Assembly: GCA_905178155.1 (NCBI GenBank)
Contig: CAJINV010000003.1
Coordinates: 5,671,985-5,735,984, forward strand
Source: Amoebophrya sp. A120
Taxonomy: Eukaryota > Sar > Dinophyceae > Syndiniales > Amoebophryaceae
DNA: 64,000 bases
Direction: 5' to 3'
The notes beneath the pieces are model-generated. The model had not been told where the DNA came from and searched no databases. It was given only the letters and a program-made list of their open reading frames with translations. The position numbers and the translations under genes were made by a program. Below, in pieces: positions 54,558 to 64,000 of this stretch; positions within the stretch are counted from its first letter, which is position 1; every line of letters starts with the position of its first letter.

Positions 54558-55460
54558 CTGCAGTTGAGTCTACACAGGGGAATTGCGTTTATTGCACCTT
54601 TCGTTCATCATGAATCTGGCACGGCAGCGGACCGGCTAACAAAAAACCTTGAGTGGTGCTTCAGCGGATGCAGAGTAGAGAACGCAATTCAGACTTCAAC
54701 TCGAAGTTTCGTCTGGATACAGAGACTGGAAGACAGACAACACTTCTTCCTGTGCCATTTTTTACTATCCAGTGACTTGTAAACGGAAAGTAAGTGAATG
54801 CTAGGCGGTGTACTTGCACATCGAAGACAACTCCAGCTTCAAAAATGTACGCTTAGTTAGTAAGCTACAGGGTATCGTGGACATGCAACTTTTAGGATTT
54901 TCGGTGTTTCGTCTGCAGGAAAAAAACTGAAAGAATGCTCGGTGTGCAAAGCAGGCGGAGGAAGACTGGTCCGTGAATGATAGCAACAAACGTCGACCAA
55001 TTTTTTACGCCAACGGTATGCGATGATCAGACGTTTCGATCTTCAGAGGGATCTCCGAGAAATTGTGGTACCTACTGGATCAGCACGCTTGCACCAAGCC
55101 GACCTGTTTCGTGCTGTTGCTTGATCGCTACACGTCGCAAGGAATGCCTTGGACTGTATCACACGAGGCATTGCTTTGAATATTGAACAGGCGCGCGAGT
55201 AGTCGCTCTACTTCGGTGAAATGTCTACGGGGAGCTCTCTTCTAAATTTATTTCGATAGCGACGAAGGCCAACGTCGCTGCGCTCCGCGGGGGTTCTTTC
55301 AGCTGTTTGAATTAGGTATCGTTCTGTTGCTTCCATCAAATTGCTCATGCGAAATGTAGATACCACCTCCGCCGCCGCATGTTTACCCCAGCATCCCTGT
55401 CCCGAGTAGATACTTTACCGCGCAACGTGCGCACCAAAGTAGAGTGCCAGGAGGGGATAC
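54558..55460. other. Upstream region of the minus-strand array
   Basis: This should hold the missing 5' exon(s) of the glycine-rich-tail gene, but I cannot identify them. No motif seen. This is the last sequence assigned to the minus-strand array. Confidence 0.35.
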
Positions 55461-55859
55461 ATGAGCTGTCAGCGCGGCACTTGCCCGGATATGTTATCAT
55501 ATGTTGTGCGGTGCGGGGCCCCGGACCACCGCGACCCCGGACCACCGGCACCCCCCGGATCACCGGGACCCCCCGGACCACCGGGACCCCCCGGACGACC
55601 GGGACCCCCTGGACCACCGGGACTCCCCGGACCACCGGGACCCCCGGGAACACCGGACCTCCGGGAGCCCCCGGGGCCCGCCGGATCCCCCGAAGCGGCG
55701 GGAAACCAGGGCCCCGGGCCGCGGCGAAACCGGATCGCCGGGCCCCCGCGGACCCTCTTTGCGTTAGGTTCTGGAATGGATGCTGCGGGGCTAGGGTTGC
55801 TTTATGCAGTTCTGAAAACGGCGCGTGACCCGATCCTGCTAGCTATTCCAGGGGGATAA
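55461..55859 (+). CDS. Collagen-like Gly-X-Y repeat ORF (uncertain gene)
   Basis: A plus-strand frame with about 16-20 Gly-Pro-Pro type triplets ([18 protein letters not shown]) built from an imperfect 9-, 18- and 27-bp tandem repeat of CCGGGACCCCCCGGACCAC between about 55520 and 55690. Collagen-like segments occur in many protists. Here there is no signal peptide and no splice-supported partner, and the repeat is also open in other frames, so it may be a simple GC-rich satellite rather than a gene. Confidence 0.35.
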   Translation: MSCQRGTCPDMLSYVVRCGAPDHRDPGPPAPPGSPGPPGPPGPPGRPGPPGPPGLPGPPGPPGTPDLREPPGPAGSPEAAGNQGPGPRRNRIAGPPRTLFALGSGMDAAGLGLLYAVLKTARDPILLAIPGG

Positions 55860-57911
55860 TGCCCCCCTCTGGGATCCCAAGGATAAGTAATAAAAGGAGG
55901 GGGGGGGGGGAAATTCATAGGGGCTGCAGATGCCTGTGGTGCCCAGGTCCTGCAGGCTAGTTGAGAGGTATCCACATAGATCACTTGGCATATGCTTTTG
56001 CCCCCTCCGGGAAGTGACAACAACCAACCTGATCTGGTGCCTGGTGTTCCTCTCTTTTTGGAAAATAACAAAAAAACTAGAAAAAAAATCTCATTTGCCA
56101 ACTTGGCTCCATGACGCCCTGTGGAACGCTTGAAGAAGACTCTTTTACTGGTTTTCCAACGGAATCCGGGCTGGGAATATACACAAGATACCAACTATGC
56201 ACGTGCTCCACCACTTTAGTAATTTTGTATAATTTCCCAAAATTCAAAATATCCAAAAATTAGCCTGATCTAAGGAAAGTAGCAACAAAGTATAGGCGTC
56301 ATCGAGCTACCTTTTCATCATTTTATCAGTTGAGCGCATACGAGTCCACATCCTGGGGATTTTTTCGATGGGATAAAATCTGAAAATTTTTCAAGAAAAA
56401 AACACTCTCGAAATTTTACTAATAATTACAGAAATAAGATTACTAATTTGCAGCGTTCAAAAAGTATTTGCGTTTAATCTATTTATCGTATTCAAATCAT
56501 CTCAATTTAATAAATTTGGTTCACTTTTTGAAAAAAATTGAAAAATTAAAAAAAGTCACTTTTTAAAATATTGCACAAATACACCGCCTCAGTTGATAGA
56601 AATGAGCACAGTTCGCATATTTCGAATGTGGTAAAGCACCTGGTGAGCTATTTTCTTTGACTTTGGCAGTTTTTTGATCATTTTTCAAGTTTGGAAAAAG
56701 TTCAGAAAATGTCACACCCGGTAAAAATACAGGAAAATTTTAACAATAACAAGACTAGCGGGCGTGTGTGATCTCATATTTGGAATTTGTCTACTCGGCG
56801 CAGTCGATTTTCTTTTATTTTACTGGTTTTTTGGTGATTTTTTCACTTTTTAAAAATTTAAAAATTTTCTAACACTGACAATCTCTGTCAAAAAAGAAGA
56901 TGATGAGTTGCAAAACGCGTCTCCAGTTTATTTTGGCGCGATCTTTCCATCCGCCAGAACCAGCACTCTTCTAGGTAGTAGATTTTATGTAATTTTGCAA
57001 AATGCAAAATGGTGGGGAAATGGATGAGAGGGGATATGCCGGAGCTCCAGAATCTGATAGAAGACATGAATGGCGGGCGTCAGCCTTCCATCGTTCTAGG
57101 TTCTTCACATCGACGGAAAGCGATCAGCTCCGCACCAGTGCCCCCATTGTCATTTTTCAAAAATCCCGAAACTAGGCCCCAATTGGATGTGCCTGCCAGG
57201 ATGGTCCGGCGTCGGAGTCGTTGGCCGCATACCAGCGCGCGGCGCTCTTTCTTTTGCTCTGCGTCGACCTCTAACAGGAGAATGGCAGTGGCTTGCGCGT
57301 TTTCACTGCGTCGAATACTGCCGCGACGTGGCGCGGCCGGGGGACGCAACCCGATTACCAGAGGCGTTGGCACAGCCTCGGTTCCCGCCGGTCGACTCCG
57401 GGAAAATGCGCGGATGGGTTTTTGCACGGAGGAGGCCTCGACAGGCGGCGACTGTTCTCTTCCAGGGCGCAGAACTCTTCGGAGCGCGGCCCAAAATGCA
57501 GTGGCACGAATGGGCTGGAGCGGATCGAGTCAGCATATGCCAGCCCCTGAAAACGATATGCCGCGAAACCACAAACCCGGCGCCCCCCCCCCCCTCCGGT
57601 TGAGTGTTATTCTGACACTGATTCCGGAAGCTGGGTACTGGGACTGCATGCGCCCGCTGTCTCGGAAGGGTTTCGGACTTTGGAGACCCTCTTCACGCTC
57701 CCGCCCGCAGCATTCTCCTTGGCTTCAAGCAACTAGCGGGCGTAGGGGGTGCTCGGTGTCTCATCGGATTCCCGTGGCTGGTCGCCACAAGCTGCAGGCG
57801 TCGACTTAGCGAATTATTGTGCGGCCGGTGCAGGTTCAATCAATGCAAAAGCAACACAGAAGCATAAGCCGAGCGGCCTCTGTTGTTGTTCTTTCCCTCG
57901 TTCCAAGGCAG
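55860..57911. other. Strand-switch region with AT-rich core
   Basis: Genes to the left are all on the minus strand and genes to the right on the plus strand. About 56.2-56.95 kb is markedly AT-rich, with repeated AAAATTTT-like words, in contrast to the GC-rich flanks (55.5-55.75 and 57.2-57.8 kb). A plus-strand frame of 266 codons at 57.0-57.8 kb has no motif and is not called. The region lies between divergent transcription units and may hold promoters for both. I cannot point to a specific element. Confidence 0.5.
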
Positions 57912-58261
57912 CGCTCTGGGCGGACATCGACAATAATCCGGACGAAGCAAAAATTCTCGAAGGTGCCGCGACCCTCGATACCGGAGTGGAACACTGCGAA
58001 GCACCCACACGGCCTTTCGGTTGAAACCGGAGCCAGGTGCTGCACATCGCAGTTCTTTCGAACTCCACACCGATGACAAAGATCTTGCTGAAAGCAGGGG
58101 TGAGCGCGAATTGGAAGGATGCAAGGGGATGCCGTGCGGTAGAATGGGAAGAAGATCTCGCGCGTCCGGCAGATGCTACGAATTTCGAAGCGAAGTATAA
58201 GTATCCTGTAACTTGTCGTGGAAAAGAATGCGAGTTGGTAGATCTAAACAGGGAGAGATGA
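57912..58261 (+). CDS. Ankyrin-repeat protein fragment, 3' exons
   Basis: Two exons, 57912-57985 and 58037-58261, joined by a small GT-AG intron (GGA|GTGGAA … GCCAG|GTGCTG), ending in TGA. The joined peptide reads as one and a half ankyrin repeats: KILEGAATLDTG then VLHIAVLSNSTPMTKILLK followed by AGVSANWKDARG. The N-terminus is not found, so it could be the end of a larger gene or a pseudogene. It is the first plus-strand gene right of the strand switch. Confidence 0.5.
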
Positions 58262-58877
58262 AAGCTTTATATATCCACAAGAGCCTCAGTCTCAATCACG
58301 GCGAACGTGCTTTGACGTGCGTTAAATGCTCGATACGTTCACTGATGTTGAGCCACCATTAAGTAGGTCACTGTGTTCCCCAACACCTGAGTTGCAACAA
58401 GATTACCGCGGCGAGTGAGCTTTGGGATAGCCTTTTTTGAAGGTGTGAGGCAAATAAGTTTCGATTGTCCAGGGCCCTCATGACTGCTTCAACTCCATTT
58501 GGTAAATATCGTCCAAAGTAGTGCCTCTGCTGTGTAATTAGTTCCCTCGCATGCACGCATTGCAAAGTGGTCGGACGTCTCGAGGTTCTGCCATTCGTCA
58601 CTTGGCTGGCCAGTGTAGGTAGTAAAAACGTTACTTCTTCTAAAATGAGAGACGCACTTCTTGCGTCAACCTTATGCACGATGTTGTAGAGACGCATTCA
58701 TCGCAGTCGCACTTGTACATCTCCGGTTGGCGCCAGCAACTTGATACGCTGCTTCCCGCTAGTTTACATATCAGCCACAAAAACAAGTCACGTCCACCAC
58801 CGTAGCCGCGCCCAGGGTTATTTGCTAAGCTTGCGCCTTCTCTTTGTTCGCCGACCGAACGCGCAAACGCATCATGG

Positions 58878-61800
58878 ATGGACATGAAAAAGAACAACGC
58901 GAATGAAGACGGGCGGCTGGTGGAGGTCTTCGGAAGCGTCGATGCGGGTCCGGTGCGCACGCTCACGGTAGTGAGCACGCCAGTGGAGCTTCCGCCCGCC
59001 GAGGACCCGCCGTCCGCGACGGCTGCGAGCAGCTCTCGGGTAGTTTCCGACCGGCAGAAAGTGGTGCAGTTCGAGTCCTCGTCGGGCATCGTCATCCAAA
59101 ACGGCCTCGCGACTGTCCCCACGACCTCGACGTCGGCCAGCAGCGCGCCCGGTGTCGCAAGAAGCTCCTCCGAGGCATCTTCCATCTCCTCCAGCACTGC
59201 TCTGGTGCCCGGCCGAGGAAAAGCCGAACAACATGTGGTAGAAGGAGCACCAACGTCCACGCGACCGTCTTCGCCGCAACCAATATCCTCGGCGTCCGCG
59301 GGGGGCAGTAAGAAACTCGCGTCCGAGCTTGCGCCACCGGTCGCCGCGACAGTGTACGGGGTTCCGGTCGCGAACGCAGAGGAGCTCGATTTGCGAGGGC
59401 AGACGGCCGACGGGGTACTCGCACCTACCCCGATTGCTGCCGGTCTCGTCACCAGCCCACCCAGTACCACCTCCCCGGACCCGGGGTCCACCTACGGTGG
59501 CTCCCCTCTTATCAAGCGCGAGCTATTTCCGCCGGACACCTTGAACTCCGCGGCACCGCAAACCCGCACGGACGGGACGCTCGGACCGCACGCAACCGCG
59601 CTGGCTATCGACGGCGAGGAGGACCGGCAAACCATCACCGGTGAAGTAGTAAACGGCGATACAACTACCGGCGTGCGCGCTGCAGTTGCGCGATACTACC
59701 GCTGGGCCCGCGCCAAAGTGATGGGGCGCGACACCACCGGCTCCGTTCCCGAGGAATACGGGCTGCGACAGGTCGATGACTACTCCGGCCGAAGTCCCGA
59801 GCCGCCGGGCGAGCACGAAGCTTTCGGTTTGCTCGAGGCAAACACCAAGCGCAGCAGCAGCCTCGAAGACCGGCTCAGCGACGAGGAGAACAAGGGCGCC
59901 TCGCCACAGCTGACCATTCGCCTGGTGGCCGCCTGTTTGTTTCAGCTGCCGATGGGCATCATATGGAGCACCATTGGGCTCATCGTTTTGCCCTACGAGG
60001 CGGAAAAGTTCTACCCGAAGGCGCACTCCGGCTTTCTCGGCGTACTGCTCACGATCGCGGGCACGAGTCAGGTGATATCGCCGATCATCGGTCGCCTGTC
60101 CGATGACCACCGATCCATCTTCGGGCGACGCCGCCCCTTCATGATCTACGGGACGCTCCTGACTGCCATCGGGGTAGGGGGGCTCAGCTACTGCTCCGCA
60201 CACGTCTTGGTGATCATGTATGCAGTGTCGCTCTTCGTCTCGCAGGTACTTACTCCTCCTCCTTCTGATATCGGTGGTTGTTGAGTAGAGCACTTCTTTC
60301 TTTTCAGGTGGGACTGTGAATAGTTTTTCTCTAGTACTTCATCGTCCCTGCAAATTCTCACTGTCGAGGATTTTTCTCACGAACGCTGCACGACCTCTGC
60401 TAAATTTCGCACAGGTGGGACTGAACGTGATCTATTCCGCTACGGTGCTTGGGCTGGTGCCCGACACGCTGGAGGCGCAGGGGCTGGGTACCAACAACGC
60501 GTCAGCCAGTGGGATAATTGCCATTTTTCAGTTTTTGGGGAACTTACTCGGGATGTTGTTCATGATGGGCACCGCAACGATGGCCATGGAAAACGTGTAT
60601 CCATTTTACCTCGTGTCCGTGCTTTTTACCGCCGCCGTCGTCTGGATCTGCTGTCCCGAAGAAAGCAGTCTGGTACATCGTGAAGCTAGTTTTTATGTTT
60701 TCGCTCTTCATTCCATCAAAACCCTTTGGGTCAACATGCCAATACCAGAAGCTGTTTCTACTTGCGTTCTGTATACAAAAAGTCACTGCGCCTGCTGCGA
60801 CGAGCCGACTGGGGCAGTATCATCTAGGTGAAAACGTGCATCGTCTAAGTACTTACCGCTACAACTTTGTAAACTTTTTTTGGTTCTTTCTCGTAAAAAA
60901 AATTCCCCCTTTGTCCCTTAATCCAACAGGGCCGCAAGCGGACCCGGAAAGACGACGGTGGTGGCGCGGCCTTCTACAAGGCCCTTTTGTTCGACGCTAG
61001 CAAGGAGCCGGATTTTTTCTGGGTGTTCGTGGGACGCACGCTGTACTACTTGAGCATAAGTTGCCTCTCCTTCATTTACTACTTCGTACGCGACGTGGGG
61101 GGAGTGTCCGACGAAACGACACGGAAGTTCTACGTCGCGCTTATGACCTGCTCAAACGTTACAATCTCAAACGTTACTATAGAATCTGAGACTTGTCTTG
61201 CATGATCAACATGACCGACTCGGACAGCGTTCCACTTTTTGCAATACAAATTTCGCCAGATTGTAGTGCGGATTGGGACTCCAGAACTTGTCATGCGCAA
61301 TCCTGTGGGAGTAGGGTAGATCATGCGCTTCTTGCAACACAAATTCCAGACTCTATTGTAACGTTTGAGATTGTAACACCTGACCGGGTTATAGCGCTCA
61401 TCGTCGTCTGCGCACAGAGCACCGGCGCGCTTACCGCCTACCCGGCCGGGGTCTTGTCAGATTCCGTGGGCAGGAAACGACTTGTGTACAGTGAATTTGA
61501 ACAATAAGATTTTATTCTGGATGGTTTATATAGACAATACGTAACTGTGACTCCTGCTAGCAGCTGTATTGCTATTATGCACGATGAAATCGCAACAAGA
61601 TATTCATGAACACAGGTACCTGTCCTGCGTTATGATGGCGCTGTGCTACTTTTGGTACTTGCTGATACCATACCTGCCACGCATCGGCTCTCTGCACTTG
61701 CTGCTACTTGGATCGTGCATATACGGAATTGCAGCGGGATGCTACATGAGTGTCGATTACGCACTCGCGCTGGACTGCCTACCCGACAAAAGCTCCAAGG

Positions 61801-62227
61801 GCTCCTCCGAGGCACTTGGTAAGAAATAGATCATGTGAAGAACATCATGTGTGTCCTCGTTCTATAATATGCGCTGTGCAAATTATTTCTACGTTTGTCG
61901 CAGTGTCGCGCCATCAGGTTTGAAACATCTCGTGTTGACGACCGTGAAATCGGGTGGCATACGTTTATTCCCTGCGCGGTTCGAGTGAAGAGGACTTATC
62001 CCGCCTGAATACAACAATCAAACATTGTCGCAGGTCTTTGGGGCATCAGCGGGTTTATCGGCAGTTACATCGGGCCGATGGCCGGCGGTAGCCTGTTGGA
62101 AGTGTTCGGTGCCACGGCGAAGAAAGACCACTATTCCTACATGGGGTACTTTGCACTTCTTTCCGTCGGGGGACTCATGGCTCTCTTTTCCGCATGGGTA
62201 ACGTCTTTCATCAAAAAAGCCAGGTAG
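58878..62227 (+). CDS. Major facilitator superfamily transporter, 786 aa
   Basis: Exons 58878-60245, 60415-60672, 60930-61158, 61377-61485, 61616-61818 and 62034-62227 sum to 2361 nt in frame. About 340 residues of Ser/Thr/Pro-rich cytosolic N-terminus precede the first helix (LVAACLFQLPMGIIWSTIG). The loop after TM2/TM3 has GRLSDDHRSIFGRRRPFMIY, a strong form of the MFS signature, and a second one, AGVLSDSVGRKRLVY, marks the other half. Twelve helices are plausible. The FGRRRPF form recalls SLC45/plant sucrose transporters, but the rest does not let me name a substrate. Four introns are GT-AG; one (61159-61376) is an inverted-repeat unit. An open frame on the opposite strand of exon 1 is a shadow. 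The long disordered N-terminus is unusual and may be regulatory. Confidence 0.9.
61159..61376 (+). mobile_element. Introner-like intron, family E (TTACAAT ends)
   Basis: A 218-bp unit with near-perfect 30-bp TIRs, TTACAATCTCAAACGTTAC followed by (T/A)ATAGA. CTCAAACG occurs again just outside the left arm. Removal exactly at the TIR ends gives MTCSN|APDRVIALIVV in frame. A neat ACCTG direct repeat a few bases outside gives a stop codon and was rejected. It is the only unit in the plus-strand array, and the only one without TAT…ATA ends. Confidence 0.75.
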
Positions 62228-63135
62228 CATTTGGTCGGGGTCCAAGACATGACAACTGCAGATGCACGCACTCTACTCGCACGCGCGCACAACGGGGTAG
62301 TAGGTGTTTCGGTATTTATGGAGTCGATAAGCGGCGACTCAGAACCTCCCTGCAGCGCGAGGTCGAGCAACAGTAGACTTGGCAGTGCGCCGAAGGCTGC
62401 ACGAGGTCGGGCTTCGGACTCTAAAAGTGGCGCCTTCCGGCTGCAATCAGTATCCATGAGAAACTGTCGCGGAAAGCAGAAATTGAAATGTACCAAACCG
62501 TCTTGAGCAGCACACCAACGAGATGTTGACCGAACGAACACCAGTGCCGAATAAATGCATCAGCAACGCGGGGTCAGGGCGACAGCAATAAAAAATGGCT
62601 CAAATGTACGAAGGACGAAGCAGACCCCGCACGACAGTCCCTGGGTGGTGACGGTAAAAGATCGGCACAACCATTATGTTGAGCAGCTTTTGAAAATTTT
62701 CCACCCTTAGCGTCGCGGACTGTCGTAGAGAAAGCACCGAATGCCCCCTGTAGCGGTTGGGGAAGCCTCGTATTTGCAAATGTACATGTGTAGGAAAACG
62801 AAAACGCGCAGAGAAAAAAGAAATCGACTGAGTCATCAACAGTTCTTGCATGTAAGACTTTTCAATCCGCCCTCCGACAGGGCGCTGTGACCACTGATCA
62901 TCTCAACGCCTGTTCTTCTTTCTCGTGTACTTACCTCAATTGATGTGGGTTCCGCTTTGTTTCTTTTGATTCCAGAAAGAATCTTTATCGCCGCACATAA
63001 TCTGCTTGCGGCTTGCGGACAATACGCGTTGGCACTTTCTGGATCTAATCAAGGGCAACGAGGCCCTTTTGGTCAAGAACGAAAATTGATGATCTTTCCC
63101 TACTTTGGTTCGTGTTTATCGCGTTTGCGACCGTA
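62228..63135. other. Spacer between MFS and exostosin-like genes
   Basis: No supported exon. The frame of the next gene is open upstream to about 63061 (…LWFVFIAFATVM), so its start could lie slightly further left. Confidence 0.4.
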
Positions 63136-64000
63136 ATGTTTCCTCCGCGAGGACAGCTCGTCGATTGCGTTTTCCGAGGACTCTTCTTGCTCTCACTCGG
63201 AACAAGTGAAGTCTTTGTCGCAGCGTCCGACGGGGAAACGGAAGCACCGCACCATGAGACCCAAGCACACGGAGACCCCAGCACGGAGGAGGCTTCATCT
63301 CCTGCTGTTCCCGCACAGTATCTGGCCTGCGACAATCAAATTATCAAGGCGGGCGAAGTCGACTTCTGGGGCGAGTTTGTCGGCCCCGTCCGGCGATTCC
63401 ACCTGGACTCCGGTGTGGCGCTCAACGAGTCCCGGCAATATCACGGCTTCACGCAGAAGATCCTGGCCCTGGAAGGGCGGACCGAGCAGGTGGCGGAGGA
63501 ATGCCTGTCGGGCACCCTCGTCCTCTTTCTCCAATCCCTCGCGGCCGCCGAGCACGACTTCGGGTTGCCGCACGCGCGCGACCTGCTCCGCCTGGCACAG
63601 GATCTGTTCGCGCAAGTCGCGGGCTCCGCTTGGTTTGGTCGGGAGCTGTTTGGGTCCGGGGCGGACCACGAAACGCCGCAAAAAGGAACACGGGACTACT
63701 GGGACACGGCCGCGATCGCCCGCAGCCTGCGGCTCTTCGAGCGGGTTCTGCTCCCGGAAAGGACGCCACAGCCTGTCCTAGTCCCCGCGCCAGCAGCGGC
63801 GCTAGAGAGACGCGGTCGGCCGCTCCGCGTCTATGTCTACGAGCTACCGACGGACCCGGGAGGTGCGACGCCGAAGGAGCTGCTGCAGCAGGGACGCTAC
63901 CTTGAGGCGGTCGGACACGGGCTCAGCAACTGCCAGTTCGGCATGTACGGCACCGAGGTCGCCTTCCACCGCTACCTCCAGCAGGCGGTCGTGCGCGTGG
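63136..64000 (+). CDS. Exostosin-like glycosyltransferase, N-terminal part, cut by window end
   Basis: Open from ATG at 63136 to the last base (288 codons, no stop). The N-terminus (MFPPRGQLVDCVFRGLFLL) could be a signal peptide or signal anchor; a longer version starting further upstream would add the hydrophobic FVFIAFATV. After about 200 residues with helical character (DLLRLAQDLFAQVAGSAWFG) comes PLRVYVYELPTDPGG, the typical opening of the exostosin/GT47 catalytic domain, then NCQFGMYGTEVAFHRYLQQ, where GT47 proteins have the conserved Y-x-x-E-x-x-F block. A Golgi or ER glycosyltransferase acting on cell-surface glycans is the expected role. The catalytic half is outside the window. Confidence 0.8.
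   Translation, partial: MFPPRGQLVDCVFRGLFLLSLGTSEVFVAASDGETEAPHHETQAHGDPSTEEASSPAVPAQYLACDNQIIKAGEVDFWGEFVGPVRRFHLDSGVALNESRQYHGFTQKILALEGRTEQVAEECLSGTLVLFLQSLAAAEHDFGLPHARDLLRLAQDLFAQVAGSAWFGRELFGSGADHETPQKGTRDYWDTAAIARSLRLFERVLLPERTPQPVLVPAPAAALERRGRPLRVYVYELPTDPGGATPKELLQQGRYLEAVGHGLSNCQFGMYGTEVAFHRYLQQAVVRV

Noticed and set aside
57009-57809. Plus-strand ORF of 266 codons
   Set aside because: No domain, Arg/Pro/Ser-rich composition typical of GC-rich non-coding frames, competing open frames in all phases, and no splice link to the ankyrin exons.
58640-59491. Minus-strand ORF of 283 codons opposite the MFS N-terminal exon
   Set aside because: It overlaps a well-supported exon of a GC-rich, Ser/Thr-rich protein and has no motif; it is an antisense shadow.
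61146-61382. ACCTG direct repeat flanking the MFS inverted-repeat unit
   Set aside because: It looks like a perfect 5-bp duplication, but cutting there gives ATG ACC TGA, a stop. Cutting at the TIR ends keeps the frame.
1-64000. CRISPR arrays, rRNA, tRNA, bacterial operons or phage
   Set aside because: No regularly spaced direct repeats, no rRNA or tRNA signatures recognised, and the pervasive introns exclude a prokaryotic source. tRNAs were looked for only by eye.

Overview
The window reads as nuclear DNA of an intron-rich protist, most likely from the dinoflagellate side of the alveolates (dinoflagellate, syndinian or perkinsid-like). This is inference from three things: (i) every gene I could assemble from 0.4 to 54.6 kb lies on the minus strand and every one from 57.9 kb to the end on the plus strand, like the unidirectional gene arrays of dinoflagellates and syndinians; (ii) the single-domain cation channel ends with the S6, EF-hand and C-terminal layout I associate with alveolate channels; (iii) genes are full of introner-like introns with terminal inverted repeats (TIRs), a type reported from dinoflagellates and Amoebophrya. 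Exons are GC-rich and the spacers are poorer in GC.

Layout. 0.4-17.7 kb: four low-complexity or membrane proteins of unknown function plus one orphan exon, separated by long stretches without recognisable genes. 19.5-46.8 kb: a core of three complete V-ATPase subunit a genes (here copies A, B and C). Between A and B lie a voltage-gated cation channel, a Hook-like coiled-coil protein and a 2-oxoglutarate/Fe(II) oxygenase. 47.7-54.6 kb: a membrane-anchored SPFH protein, a lysine-methyltransferase-like protein and an unrecognised protein with a glycine-rich tail. 55-57.9 kb: a strand-switch region with a collagen-like Gly-Pro-Pro repeat and a very AT-rich core. 57.9-64 kb, plus strand: an ankyrin-repeat fragment, a major facilitator transporter and the start of an exostosin-like glycosyltransferase cut by the window end.

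The main result is the intron structure. I rebuilt exon-intron models by hand and checked the summed exon length modulo 3. Ten multi-exon models close in frame over their full length: 300, 500, 346, 1219, 607, 598, 451, 926, 793 and 786 aa. The SPFH gene also closes, as 330 or 331 aa, the uncertainty being one splice site. Two classes of intron sit side by side in the same genes. One is ordinary GT-AG. The other, 24 cases, are units of about 84-433 bp that mostly begin TAT and end ATA, usually carry TIRs, and are flanked by a 5-bp direct repeat of coding sequence. Eight have a perfect 5-bp repeat and five have 4 of 5 bases matching. The reading frame is restored when the unit and one copy of the repeat are removed. 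For seven of the eight perfect copies no GT-AG, GC-AG or AT-AC boundary restores the frame. They form several sequence families shared between unrelated genes, and none occupies the same position in two of the three V-ATPase paralogues. This looks like a set of recently active, TIR-type intron-generating elements that are spliced by non-canonical boundaries.

All exon boundaries are hand-derived without transcripts. The functional calls for V-ATPase, channel, oxygenase, SPFH, methyltransferase and MFS rest on motifs and are strong at family level.
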